Assembly (NCBI RefSeq): GCF_042432905.1
Contig: NZ_JBHLWI010000008.1
Span: 1-64,000, forward strand
From: Fontibacter flavus
GTDB lineage: Bacteria > Bacteroidota > Bacteroidia > Cytophagales > Cyclobacteriaceae
Direction of reading: 5' to 3'
Length of the DNA: 64,000 nucleotides
Position numbers and translations under genes: made by a program. Below the pieces are notes generated by a model. That model was not told where the DNA came from. It made no database searches and worked only from the letters and a program-made list of their open reading frames with translations. Positions 52,743 to 62,219 of the stretch are shown here, piece by piece (position 1 is the first letter of the stretch; every line of letters starts with the position of its first letter).

Positions 52743-54893
52743 ATGAAAATTCTATTAGCAATTTGTTTCCTTTTTGTCATTAACCTGAGTGAAGCCCAAT
52801 CCATCATCAAGGGTACGGTAAAAGACCCTAAGGGGATTACCATCCCTGGGGTAAATATTTATCTTAAAGGAACTTTTGAGGGAACTTCCTCAGAAATCGA
52901 TGGGACATATAGCTTAGAAGTAGAAAAGCAAGGTACCTATATCCTTATTTTCCAGTCCATGGGTTACAACCCTCAGGAAATTGAGGTGGTATTGAATGGA
53001 ACAGAACTGATTTTGAATCCTGTATTAAGAGAATCTATTAACGAAATGACTGCTGTAACTATAAGCGCCGGGGCCATGGAAGCATCAGATGAGAAAAAAG
53101 CAGTGGTCTTAAGGCCTATAGATATTGTAACAGTCCCTTCCGCCATGGGAGATATTATCGGAGCCTTTCAAACTTTGCCTGGAACTGCCAACGTAGGGAA
53201 TGATGGACGATTGTTTGTAAGAGGAGGCGATGCAAGCGAAACAGCTATTTTTATTGATGGGTTGAAGGTAGGAAATGCTTTTGGGACTACGGCTGCAAAT
53301 GTACCCACCCGTACCCGGTTCAATCCCAACCTCTTCAAAGGCTCATTTTTCAGTACAGGAGGATATTCCGCTGAATATGGACATGCCCTATCCTCAGCGC
53401 TTGCATTGAACACCGTAGATTTTCCTCAAAGAAGCCAAGGGGATATCAGTCTGATGTCAGTGGGCGGAGGATTTACCCAAACTTTGGCAGGTGAGAAAAA
53501 TAGCCTGACCGCTTCTGCTAATTATTTTGATCTTTTGCCCTATCAGTCCCTTGTCAGGCAAAATTTTGATTGGGAGCGTGCAACCTATGGATGGGATATG
53601 GAGGTTTCTGCACGACAAAAATGGGGCAAAAACGGAATGGTCAAAGTCTTTGCACATACCGAAGCCGGTGGTATGCAAATCTGGCAGCCCATCCCTGGTA
53701 TTGAAGGCCGAGGTCAGTTAGTAAATCTCAAGAACCACTATTCCTTTGCCCAGACTTCTTTCAGACAATTTGGCAAAAATGAATGGACATATTATGGAGG
53801 GATTTCTTTCTCTCACAATGTGGATGAATACCTAGTCGATCAAGTGGATATGCGAAACCAAAACCAGGTGTTGCACAGCAAATTGGTTGGGGTAAAAGAA
53901 TTTTCTGATAGATTTTCCTTGAAAAGCGGCATCGAATCATACCTGTTCAAATATGAAGAAAGACTTAGATCCGAAAACCTCGGTAGAAATTTCCAAGATC
54001 TTCAGGCAACTATCTTTACTGAAGCGGATTATTACATAAATAATAGTCTTGTTCTAAGGGGAGGATTAAGAGGAGGAAACAGCACTTTGGCTAATCAGGC
54101 CTGGGTAGACCCAAGGTTATCCTTTGCTTACAAGTTTAAGGATGGCGGCCAACTTTCCCTTGCAGCGGGTCAGTTCAGCCAAATGCCTGTGGAAGAACTT
54201 AGAGTTATCGAACCATCAGTACGGAATGTACGGTCTGACCATTTAATTCTGAATTACTTCCTAAGCAAAAATGGAAGAACCGTTAGAGCTGAAGCCTTTT
54301 ATAAAGATTATAAAAATTTATTGACTTACGAAGGTTTTAGATTCCAATACCATACCATTAACCAAGTTGGAGAGGGCTTTGCAAGGGGATTTGATTTCTT
54401 TTACAGGGATCAGAAAAGTTTCAAAAACACAGACTTTTGGATCACATACAGTTTTGTTGACAGCAAGAGACAATATGCACAATTTACAGAATGGGTGCAA
54501 CCTGGATTTGCCCCAAGGAATAACGGGTCAATTGTGGTGAAGCATTTTATTTCTACCCTCAAATCCCAATTAGGCATTTCATTCAGCATCAATGATGGTT
54601 ACACCTATCATGACCCAAATTTGCCAGGGCAAATGAATTCCAAAACTAAAGGATTTCAGGATTTGAGTTTAGGCTGGAGTTACTTAGCTAAACCAAACTT
54701 GATCATTCATATGGCCTGTTCCAATGTGTTCGGCAGGGACAATATTTTCGGCTATCAGTTCAGTCCTATCCCCAATGAAAACGGGGTTTATGAATCCCTT
54801 CCCGTTAGACAGACTGCCCCAAGGTTTATTTTCCTGGGTATATTCCTTACCCTCAGTAAAGACAAAACAGCTAATCAATTAAACAACTTATAA
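52743..54893 (+). CDS. TonB-dependent receptor
   Basis: 716 residues. Signal peptide (ending LSEAQS), carboxypeptidase-regulatory-like domain (about 20-100, KGTVKDPKGITIPGVNIYLKGT), plug domain (about 125-215, MGDIIGAFQTLPGTANVG and FVRGGDASETAIFIDGLKVG) and a beta-barrel ending FIFLGIFLTLS. Lacks an obvious TonB box; ligand unknown. It is 12 bp upstream of a TPR-like protein, and the run continues into a sensor kinase/regulator pair. Confidence 0.9.
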   Translation: MKILLAICFLFVINLSEAQSIIKGTVKDPKGITIPGVNIYLKGTFEGTSSEIDGTYSLEVEKQGTYILIFQSMGYNPQEIEVVLNGTELILNPVLRESINEMTAVTISAGAMEASDEKKAVVLRPIDIVTVPSAMGDIIGAFQTLPGTANVGNDGRLFVRGGDASETAIFIDGLKVGNAFGTTAANVPTRTRFNPNLFKGSFFSTGGYSAEYGHALSSALALNTVDFPQRSQGDISLMSVGGGFTQTLAGEKNSLTASANYFDLLPYQSLVRQNFDWERATYGWDMEVSARQKWGKNGMVKVFAHTEAGGMQIWQPIPGIEGRGQLVNLKNHYSFAQTSFRQFGKNEWTYYGGISFSHNVDEYLVDQVDMRNQNQVLHSKLVGVKEFSDRFSLKSGIESYLFKYEERLRSENLGRNFQDLQATIFTEADYYINNSLVLRGGLRGGNSTLANQAWVDPRLSFAYKFKDGGQLSLAAGQFSQMPVEELRVIEPSVRNVRSDHLILNYFLSKNGRTVRAEAFYKDYKNLLTYEGFRFQYHTINQVGEGFARGFDFFYRDQKSFKNTDFWITYSFVDSKRQYAQFTEWVQPGFAPRNNGSIVVKHFISTLKSQLGISFSINDGYTYHDPNLPGQMNSKTKGFQDLSLGWSYLAKPNLIIHMACSNVFGRDNIFGYQFSPIPNENGVYESLPVRQTAPRFIFLGIFLTLSKDKTANQLNNL

Positions 54894-54905
54894 AATATAA
54901 AATCC

Positions 54906-55559
54906 ATGAAAAAGTACAGTTTAGCAATTCTCGTACTGATGTTGATTTCAATAATTTCCCCAGCTTCCAATGATGCCTATGAAAATGCCATGCGTAAGGA
55001 ACTCCAGGGCATGAAAAAAGCAGTCAGTTCAACTGATCTTCAAAAGTCAGCCAATGGTTTTGCCAGGATCGCGGCAATGATGCCGGAAGAATGGCTGCCG
55101 GATTATTATGCGGCTTTGGCTTTGGCGAATGCAGGGTTTAGAAGCCAAGGTGGTGCGGATGAAAAGGATGCATTTTTCGCCCAGGCTAAAAAATATGCGG
55201 ATAAAGCTGCAACCATTTCCCCCAACAACTCTGAGATTGTGGCCCTTCAGGGATTTATCACCATGGGTGAACTGGCAGTGGATCCCAATTCCAGGGGACA
55301 GCATTTGTCCGGAGTTGCCATGCAGACATTTGGTAAGGCAGTGGAGCTGAACAGGCAGAATCCAAGGGCCATCATGATGCTTGGACAGATGGAATTGGGA
55401 ATGGCCCGGTTTTTTGGACAGGGCCCTGAAAAGGCTTGTGGATTGATCAAATCCAGTTTGGAATTATTTGAAAAAGAGGAGGCCAATAGCCAAGAAGAAA
55501 CTATCCAACCTACTTGGGGAAAAGAGATGGCCTTACAACTGCAAGATGTGTGTAACTAA
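54906..55559 (+). CDS. Exported helical-repeat (TPR-like) protein
   Basis: 217 residues with an N-terminal signal peptide (to about ISPAS). The mature part is all helical, with TPR-like spacing (WLPDYYAALALANAGF, KYADKAATISPNNSEIVALQGF, AVELNRQNPRAIMMLGQMEL). Probably a periplasmic partner of the TonB receptor directly upstream; this is inference from the 12-bp spacing. Confidence 0.75.
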   Translation: MKKYSLAILVLMLISIISPASNDAYENAMRKELQGMKKAVSSTDLQKSANGFARIAAMMPEEWLPDYYAALALANAGFRSQGGADEKDAFFAQAKKYADKAATISPNNSEIVALQGFITMGELAVDPNSRGQHLSGVAMQTFGKAVELNRQNPRAIMMLGQMELGMARFFGQGPEKACGLIKSSLELFEKEEANSQEETIQPTWGKEMALQLQDVCN

Positions 55560-55665
55560 ATTCAGAAAGATTATCGTTTTGGTTTTCAAGTCTACAGTAA
55601 TTATTTCTTGAATCAAATGGCATTTCAGAGGTCTATCTATCCACGCAGAAAAAACAACTGACCCC

Positions 55666-56157
55666 ATGATACATAATGAAATCGGACTGGTGCATGTGAT
55701 CGCATCAGTCCTCGCATTGATTACCGGCACTTGGGTACTTCTTTCGAAGAAAGGAAGTAAAATCCACATCCGAATAGGCTATGTATATGTTTTTAGTATG
55801 GTCTTACTCTTGGGAACAGCTTTTAGTCTCTATCATCTGTTTGGAAAATGGGGTATCTTCCATTACATGGCCATATTAAGTACTTTGACACTTGTCATGG
55901 GAATGCTTCCTGTTATCCAAAGACCTAGGAAATCCTTAAGCGTTTACTATCATTTTTCGTGGATGTATTGGTCAGTTCTAGGTTTATATGCAGCCTTTAT
56001 CAGTGAAATGCTGACAAGAGTACCCCAAACCCCATTCTTTGGTATGGTTGGAATAGCCACTCTTGTCATCACTACTACAGGAGGGTACATTTTTAGAACC
56101 AAAAAGAAAAAATGGAAATATGAATTTTCTATATTGGATAGACAAAACCATAAATAA
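55666..56157 (+). CDS. DUF2306-like membrane protein
   Basis: 163 residues, four hydrophobic helices. The N-terminal HNEIGLVHVIASVLALITGTWVLLSKKGSKIHIRIGYVYVF pattern (His, Gly and charged K-G-x-x-x-H) is typical of DUF2306 proteins. Function unknown. It ends in a 1-bp overlap (TAATG) with the small lipoprotein gene. Confidence 0.75.
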   Translation: MIHNEIGLVHVIASVLALITGTWVLLSKKGSKIHIRIGYVYVFSMVLLLGTAFSLYHLFGKWGIFHYMAILSTLTLVMGMLPVIQRPRKSLSVYYHFSWMYWSVLGLYAAFISEMLTRVPQTPFFGMVGIATLVITTTGGYIFRTKKKKWKYEFSILDRQNHK

Positions 56158-56444
56158 TGAAAAAGCTTTCTTTCCTTTTGATGATTAGCATATTGGCAAT
56201 TCTTCTTGCTGGTTGTGCTTCAGTTGAACCAATCGATCCCTGCCTTCAGGGAAAATCCTATGGTTTCTTTTGGGGAGTCCTTCATGGTTTGATTGCCCCA
56301 ATTTCATTATTGGTCAGTTTTTTTGATAAGGAGACAGTCATGTATGCACAGAATAATTCTGGTTCCTGGTATGGATTGGGGTTTCTTATTGGCTCGGGAG
56401 GCTGGGGGATTCTTGCTTCAAATTCCTCCAAAAAAGGTAAATAA
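56157..56444 (+). CDS. Small lipoprotein
   Basis: 95 residues with lipobox ILLAGC (Cys20). Two hydrophobic/Gly-rich stretches follow (FFWGVLHGLIAPISLLVSFF and GLGFLIGSGGWGILA). Not recognised as a named family, although similar small proteins with a WGxxHGLIAPIS segment occur in many bacteria. Translationally coupled to the preceding gene. Confidence 0.75.
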   Translation: MKKLSFLLMISILAILLAGCASVEPIDPCLQGKSYGFFWGVLHGLIAPISLLVSFFDKETVMYAQNNSGSWYGLGFLIGSGGWGILASNSSKKGK

Positions 56445-56456
56445 TTAAAAATCAAG

Positions 56457-57557
56457 ATGACAGAAAAAACAGCTTCATTTCCTGAGAAATATTCAAAAAA
56501 AGTATTCGCCTCGGCTACAATTTTTACATCCCTTCGGAAATTTTTACTTCTAAATCTTGGGATAGCCGCAGTTTTAATGCTGATCCAATGTCCAACCTGC
56601 CTACTTTCACTTGAAGGATTGAAGAGTATTTTCCCTGACTTTATTTTTTCCTTTTTGATGTCTTCCTCCATCAGTTTCGGTGGTTTCTATGTAGATGGAT
56701 ACTTCGACAGGAGGATTTCATGGATCCAACATCCTGTCAAAAGACTGGTATTAACAGCAGGGACATACCTGGTATATTGTTTTATTATCAGTTTTATACT
56801 GACTACGCTCTATGTTTTGGTAACAATTGAAGGTGTTACTCTCAGTAATATTTCCTGGACCCGAATGTTGGGAAATACGGTTTATCCCATTATTGTTGCT
56901 TTAATTATCATTTCCATATTTATTTCGAGATCCTGGCTATTTGAATGGAGAAATGCAGCGATTGAAGCCGAACAGCTTAAATCTGAAAAGCTGGCAAGTC
57001 AATACCAGTCCCTTAAAGACCAACTCAATCCCCATTTCCTATTCAATTCCCTCAATGTGCTTTCCAATCTAGTCTATGAAAGTCCGGACAAATCCGCAGA
57101 ATTTATACAGCAACTCTCCAAAATTTACCGATATGTGCTGGATGTTCAACAGGAACAACTGGTAAGTCTGAAAAATGAACTTGATTTTGCGGAGCATTAC
57201 CTTAGTCTTCAGAAAATCAGGTTTGAGGACAGTCTGGAATATTTTATAGATGTGGAACCCTCCCTAGATCTTTACCTTCCCCCGCTTTCCTTACAACTGT
57301 TGTTGGAAAATGCCATAAAACACAACATTGCTTCCGGGGAAAACCCTCTTAAAATCTTAATTGAACAAGTGGGCAACAACCTTATAGTGAGAAATATTCT
57401 TCAGCCTAAGCTGACTCAGAAAACTTCAAATACGGGAATTGGCTTAGCTAATATTCAGAAGCGTTATGCTTTGTTGAGCGACCAGAAACCAAAAATCATG
57501 CAGACTGCCAAGGAATTTATTGTTGAACTTCCACTTTTAAAAATCAGCCAGTCATGA
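56457..57557 (+). CDS. LytS-family sensor histidine kinase
   Basis: 366 residues. Four membrane helices (about 30-165), then a His_kinase domain with the phosphoacceptor His in QLNPHFLFNSLNVLSNL and an HATPase_c-like end (LQLLLENAIKHN, TGIGLANIQKRYALL). It senses a membrane or envelope signal of unknown nature and phosphorylates the LytTR regulator encoded by the next gene (4-bp overlap). Placed after a TonB receptor and partners, it may regulate them. Confidence 0.92.
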   Translation: MTEKTASFPEKYSKKVFASATIFTSLRKFLLLNLGIAAVLMLIQCPTCLLSLEGLKSIFPDFIFSFLMSSSISFGGFYVDGYFDRRISWIQHPVKRLVLTAGTYLVYCFIISFILTTLYVLVTIEGVTLSNISWTRMLGNTVYPIIVALIIISIFISRSWLFEWRNAAIEAEQLKSEKLASQYQSLKDQLNPHFLFNSLNVLSNLVYESPDKSAEFIQQLSKIYRYVLDVQQEQLVSLKNELDFAEHYLSLQKIRFEDSLEYFIDVEPSLDLYLPPLSLQLLLENAIKHNIASGENPLKILIEQVGNNLIVRNILQPKLTQKTSNTGIGLANIQKRYALLSDQKPKIMQTAKEFIVELPLLKISQS

Positions 57558-58309
57558 AAGTCCTAATTATCGAAGACGAAAAGCCTGCCGCCAACCGTTT
57601 GAAACAACTGATACTGGAAGTACTTCCTGAAGCAAAAATCGACGGAAACCTGGAGAGTATTACTGCAGCTTCCCAGTGGTTAAAAACCAATGATGAGCCT
57701 GACCTCATTTTTTGTGACATCCAATTGGCAGATGGTTTAAGTTTCGAAATATTCAACAGGGTGAAGGTGAACAGTCCTATAATATTTACAACGGCTTTTG
57801 ACCAATACGCTATCAAAGCTTTCAAACTCAATTCCATTGATTACCTCCTAAAGCCCATCAGTCCAAAGGAATTGGAAGGTGCAGTTCAAAAGTTCAAAAG
57901 CCTTCAAATCAGACCGGTAGTGGACATCCATCAGCTTCAAGAGCTTTTAACCCCCAAACAAAAAGAATACAAAAGCAGGTTTATGGTCAAGATTGGGGAA
58001 AAAATCCAGGCAGTTCAGGCCTCTGAAGCTTCGTATTTTCTAAGTGAAGAGCGGGTAACTTTTTTGCATACCTTTGAAGGTAAACGTTATATTCTTGACT
58101 ACACCTTGGACCAATTGGAGGCATTGCTGGATCCAAAGCAGTTTTTCAGGCTCAATAGGAAATACATAGCTGCAATTGAGGCCATTTCTGAAATCCATAC
58201 TTATTCCAACAGTAGATTGAAAATTAAGCTAAAAGATTGTTCTGATAATGATATCCTCGTAAGTAGGGAAAAAGTGGGCGCAATGAAGGAATGGTTGGAT
58301 GGGAAATAA
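57554..58309 (+). CDS. LytTR-family response regulator
   Basis: 251 residues. CheY-like receiver with EDEKPAANRL (acidic pocket), phosphoacceptor Asp in DLIFCDIQLADG, Thr in FTTAFDQYAIKAF and the Lys of LLKPIS; then a LytTR DNA-binding domain (about 140-250, HTYSNSRLKIKLKD). Pairs with the preceding kinase. Confidence 0.94.
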   Translation: MKVLIIEDEKPAANRLKQLILEVLPEAKIDGNLESITAASQWLKTNDEPDLIFCDIQLADGLSFEIFNRVKVNSPIIFTTAFDQYAIKAFKLNSIDYLLKPISPKELEGAVQKFKSLQIRPVVDIHQLQELLTPKQKEYKSRFMVKIGEKIQAVQASEASYFLSEERVTFLHTFEGKRYILDYTLDQLEALLDPKQFFRLNRKYIAAIEAISEIHTYSNSRLKIKLKDCSDNDILVSREKVGAMKEWLDGK

Positions 58310-58602
58310 AAAACCCACTTTCCCCAAAATTCAGCAAAGGTTTCCGCATCAACATGCAAGATAACCAAGCTGGAAAGGGTGTCATTATTTGTCGCATTCA
58401 AAATGCTTATCCCATGAAAGAAAGTATTGAGGCTATGGGACTTTGTAGATTCATCGATAAAATCAAGCCCTAAACTTGATGTTCTCTGTCAAAAGTAAAC
58501 TTGATGCTACACCTTTCAGGATTCACCATAAATATTATGCTTCCAAAGAGGAAAAGTCTGGTCAAAAAATCCTAAAAAGTTCTTGATATTATGAGGAGTG
58601 GG
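58310..58602. other. Intergenic stretch
   Basis: About 290 bp with no convincing gene. A 60-codon plus-strand ORF (58291-58473) overlaps the regulator and lacks recognisable features. The convergent terminator begins at 58603. Confidence 0.4.
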
Positions 58603-58637
58603 CCCTCCAAGAGTTTCAAACTCTTGGAGGGTTTTAC
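58603..58637 (+). terminator. Rho-independent terminator between convergent genes
   Basis: Stem CCCTCCAAGAG (58603-58613) with CTCTTGGAGGG (58621-58631), then TTTTACTT. Very stable and located just past the end of the minus-strand TonB receptor. Confidence 0.85.
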
Positions 58638-58640
58638 TTA

Positions 58641-60908
58641 TTAAAATGGAATTCTGACATTTAATGCTATATTTCTCCCCATCTGATTGATTCCAAAAGG
58701 TCTGAAAAGGGACAAATGGTCAAGGTAGGTTTTATTCAAAAGGTTGGTCCCACTGACATAAACATCCAAAAGATTGTTGCCCACTTTTAAATTTCCTCCA
58801 ATATTCATTCCCAATAAAAAATATCCCGGAGTGGCTTCTTCCAATGGTGCGGGTTTATTTTGGTCAAATACCAAAGAACCTAACACACTGATATAGGGTT
58901 TCTGGATGATTCCCAAATCTTTTAACCTAAAGTCTATTGATTGGTTCCATCGATATGCAGGAATGTAAGGCAAATAGGTTAGGTCGTTTGTCCTTTGTCC
59001 AATGACCATGGAATAAGAAGTCGAGGCGCCAAACCATTTTGCAGAAACAGGATGGAAATCGAGTTCAAGTTCTCCTCCATAAAGCCTGGCATCTGCTTGT
59101 TCAAATGTCCAAATCTCCAAATCCTCCTCCATTTCTCCAGTAGGTGCGAAAAAGATGTAATTATTGATGTCATTGTAAAATACCTCTCCGGAAATTGAAA
59201 AATTATTGGTCCTATACCGGACTCCAAAGTCTGTCTGGATATTCTGCTCCCGTTGAAACTCAGCATTGCCTTTTTCAAATCGTCTGGTTCCAGGATGTAC
59301 GCCATTGGAGAAAAGCTCTGCCAAATCAGGAGCCCTGAAACCTTGGGCAACGTTTAACCTGAACCTCCAATGAGAATCAGGCCTAAAGGTAGCACCTGCG
59401 GAGGTGGTCACCCCATCAAAGGTCCGCTCAAGTTTTCTGTCCTCAGGCTCACCTGGAAGTATAAAACCAAAATCTATGAAATGGGGCGCGCTTGCATCTA
59501 CATTCACTTTTCGGTAATCATATCTTAATCCTCCTTGGATTACCCATTTTTCTGTATTATAATTCAAAAGGCCATAAATAGAACGGTCATCTTTTCTGGC
59601 ATCCGGTATCAAATATTCAAGGGCATCATCATAGTTGATGGTCTGAAGTAAAAAACCCTGAATACCAAAAATCGCCTCTAAATTTGGGCTTAATCCTTTG
59701 AAGTATTTCACATCATACATGAAATTGGTCTGATTAAGTCCCAAATCAACCAATTCACCACCGGTTTCAATCTCTTCTCTTAGATTTTTATGAAGCCCGA
59801 AAGTTGCTTTGATTTTATCCTCCCCTAGAAATACATTGGTTTCTGAAGAAAGGAAATGGTCGGTTACGTTTTGAAATGGGGTCTGCGATTTTCTATCTCC
59901 CCGGTATGTTGCCAACCCTTCTACATCCGACTCATCCAAAATACCCAGTTTTTGCTTTAGATAGGTATACCTTAATCTTGTGTCCCCCCATTTTTTTTGA
60001 AACCCTACAGCACCTTTGAAATTTTGGGTATTGAAACGGGTATTCCCCATGGTCCTGCCATCTCCATCCAAATAATCTGCATGTGATTCCATTGCCCCAT
60101 TAAAGGACCAAAGGAATCCCTGATCCGTATTTCCCTTTACGCCTGCCTCTGACCTTACACCCAAGGTATTACTGTAACCTCTTAGATTGAGATATCCTTC
60201 GATATCCCCTTGTATGGCATCTTTTTCTTCAATAAGATTCACTACTCCTGCCATGGCACCAGAGCCATAAATGATAGAAGCAGGACCTTTGATCATCTCG
60301 ATATTGGCAATCCCCGTTTCGGTCATTCCCAGACCATGATCCGCTCCCCATTGCTGGTTTTCAAATCTTGCCCCTTGATACACAGAAAGCACTCTACTGA
60401 AAGAAAGACCTCTGATTACGGGCTTGCTGATACCAGGACCCAATGAAATCTCACTGACCCCCGGTGTTCTTGCCAGCGCTGACATCAGGTTAGGTGAAGG
60501 CATTTTGAGCAGATCGGTTTTACTGACCTTTTCTATACTGATAGGAGAGCTTTCCTTACTCATGATATAGGCGCCAGAAACAACTACCTCATCAATATTG
60601 GTGGTCATTTCCTCTAATTGGATCAGAAGGGTTTTGCTGGCGTTGCCAGGTTTGATGGTCTGAACCTCAGTACCGTAGCCCACAAAGGATATCTGTAAGG
60701 TAATGTTCCTTTCAGGCAGTCCACTGATGCTGAAATTTCCGTCAAGGTCGGTCACAACCCCTCTGTTAAGGTCTGCAATTAAAATAGTTACTCCCGGTAG
60801 GGGTAATTTTGTGTCTTTATCGATAACCTTACCGGATAAAGAAAGTGTCTGAGCTGCCAATACCCCAACTGAAGCCAGGTATACGGCAACAAACAGTAAA
60901 TATCTCAT
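58641..60908 (-). CDS. TonB-dependent receptor
   Basis: 755 residues. Signal peptide (ending VLAAQ), carboxypeptidase-like domain (about 22-105, SGKVIDKDTKLPLPGVTILIADL), plug (about 115-225, MSALARTPGVSEISLGPGIS and YGSGAMAGVVNLIEEKD) and barrel ending ALNVRIPF. The plug and barrel resemble heme/metal-type receptors (FecA/BtuB-like). It is preceded by a small His-rich exported protein, which suggests metal (zinc or copper) uptake; this is inference. Confidence 0.9.
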   Translation of the reverse strand: MRYLLFVAVYLASVGVLAAQTLSLSGKVIDKDTKLPLPGVTILIADLNRGVVTDLDGNFSISGLPERNITLQISFVGYGTEVQTIKPGNASKTLLIQLEEMTTNIDEVVVSGAYIMSKESSPISIEKVSKTDLLKMPSPNLMSALARTPGVSEISLGPGISKPVIRGLSFSRVLSVYQGARFENQQWGADHGLGMTETGIANIEMIKGPASIIYGSGAMAGVVNLIEEKDAIQGDIEGYLNLRGYSNTLGVRSEAGVKGNTDQGFLWSFNGAMESHADYLDGDGRTMGNTRFNTQNFKGAVGFQKKWGDTRLRYTYLKQKLGILDESDVEGLATYRGDRKSQTPFQNVTDHFLSSETNVFLGEDKIKATFGLHKNLREEIETGGELVDLGLNQTNFMYDVKYFKGLSPNLEAIFGIQGFLLQTINYDDALEYLIPDARKDDRSIYGLLNYNTEKWVIQGGLRYDYRKVNVDASAPHFIDFGFILPGEPEDRKLERTFDGVTTSAGATFRPDSHWRFRLNVAQGFRAPDLAELFSNGVHPGTRRFEKGNAEFQREQNIQTDFGVRYRTNNFSISGEVFYNDINNYIFFAPTGEMEEDLEIWTFEQADARLYGGELELDFHPVSAKWFGASTSYSMVIGQRTNDLTYLPYIPAYRWNQSIDFRLKDLGIIQKPYISVLGSLVFDQNKPAPLEEATPGYFLLGMNIGGNLKVGNNLLDVYVSGTNLLNKTYLDHLSLFRPFGINQMGRNIALNVRIPF

Positions 60909-60983
60909 TGTTTGTAAAAGATAGGATTAGATTAGAAATAAGGTGTCTCTATCCGGCATAAAGCTGGAATAGGCAAATAAAAA

Positions 60984-61349
60984 TCAGGCCTTGTTAGGCG
61001 GCCCCCTTAAATCAAATCCGTTGGCTACTTCCTGAAAAAACGCTGGAGAGACCAAAGGTAACTGAACACTTATTTCTACCTCAGTGAGTTCAGGTACATC
61101 AATATCAACAGTATAAACAAAATATTCTGCATGGGCGATAAGATCCAAAATGATCAGCTCCATTTCGGTATGCCCGTGGTCAGGCTGCTCCTCCTGCTCT
61201 TGGGAAAGAATCGGATGGGCATGGGTGATAATCCTGCCGTTTTCCAGTTCATGGGAGTGAAAAAACAATACCCCATTGGCCAAAATGGTCAACATCAAAG
61301 CCAAACTGAAATGGCTTAAAAAGGGCAGTATTTTTCTAAACTTACTCAC
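60984..61349 (-). CDS. Small His-containing membrane-anchored protein upstream of TonB receptor
   Basis: 121 residues with one N-terminal membrane segment (about 12-31). The exported part has HSHELENGRIITHAHPI and PDHGHTE clusters, then an acidic region with repeated Val/Glu, ending GPPNKA. Such small His-containing proteins next to metal-type TonB receptors are common in Bacteroidota. Its 75-bp spacing suggests one transcript with the receptor. A metal-sensing or metal-binding role is inferred. Confidence 0.65.
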   Translation of the reverse strand: MSKFRKILPFLSHFSLALMLTILANGVLFFHSHELENGRIITHAHPILSQEQEEQPDHGHTEMELIILDLIAHAEYFVYTVDIDVPELTEVEISVQLPLVSPAFFQEVANGFDLRGPPNKA

Positions 61350-61496
61350 TATGATTCCAAATCTTCAAACTGAAGTTTTGAACAATTGTTGCGAAAATAG
61401 AAAAGAATATTGAAAAACTGAGTATAGATTTACTTTTAGGTGGATTTTAGAAGGTTGGGTGGTTTTATATTTTCCCTATTTAGCTAAATTTACCCT

Positions 61497-61871
61497 GTGA
61501 TCAATTTTAACTACCGACCTGAAAGCTATTTTGACGGCTCAGGTCCAACCACCTTATTGGCCAAATTATTATACCCCGAAAGCCAATGGGGAGAGGAAAT
61601 CAATATCTACGCCAATGTGATAGATGGTGAATATTACTTTGAAGCAATTGATTTTTATGGCAATGACATCAAGCTAAACCCTGAGAAAATCAATCAGCCA
61701 CTCACCTTACAGGAACTGATATTTTTGATTGAAACCATGGATGTTGAAAGTAAAAGTGCTCAGGGAAATGTAGAACTTACCCTTTCCGGTATCCCAGAGG
61801 CTGAAAGCAAACTCTACCCTGACCTTGAAAGGTATTTTTCCGAAAAAAGAAATTATTACGGACTGCGTTAA
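61497..61871 (+). CDS. Hypothetical cytoplasmic protein
   Basis: 124 residues from a GTG start at 61497. No signal peptide or membrane helix. Mixed alpha/beta composition (INIYANVIDGEYYFEAIDFY, LTLQELIFLIETMD). Not recognised. Its stop overlaps by 4 bp the end of the convergent small gene at 61868. Confidence 0.55.
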   Translation: MINFNYRPESYFDGSGPTTLLAKLLYPESQWGEEINIYANVIDGEYYFEAIDFYGNDIKLNPEKINQPLTLQELIFLIETMDVESKSAQGNVELTLSGIPEAESKLYPDLERYFSEKRNYYGLR

Positions 61872-62098
61872 AAATCTAAAATAGATTCGTAAGCCCTGGA
61901 AAGCACATGATGTGTCTTGAACCAATAATCATAAGTTTCAAAAAGCACACATTCCTTTAAATTCATTCCCTGAAACTCAATCTGCCTGATGCTTTCTTTG
62001 GGAAGCCAGCTTCTGAGGTCATTTGCCTGATCAATAGTCAATTGAGCCAGTTCAATGACCATTTCTCCGTGGATATTCAATGGTATCAGTTTAGTCAT
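61868..62098 (-). CDS. Small hypothetical protein
   Basis: 76 residues. N-terminal strand MTKLIPLNIHGEMVIELAQLT followed by a helix (TIDQANDLRSWLPKESIRQ). It resembles small Cytophagales proteins of unknown function. Convergent with 61497-61871, stops overlapping by 4 bp. Confidence 0.55.
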   Translation of the reverse strand: MTKLIPLNIHGEMVIELAQLTIDQANDLRSWLPKESIRQIEFQGMNLKECVLFETYDYWFKTHHVLSRAYESILDF

Positions 62099-62219
62099 AA
62101 TACGTAACCTTTATAATCCAAAGGAAGGAATAAAGTAGCAGGATTTGATTAATTATACATGATGATTGTGTTAAATTTAGCCGCATCGTCCCAAACGGAC
62201 CATAGAATCTTTTCTCTTG

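Noticed and set aside
58291..58473. 60-codon ORF after the LytTR gene
   Set aside because: It overlaps the regulator's 3' end, has no signal or domain, and lies in DNA leading to a terminator.
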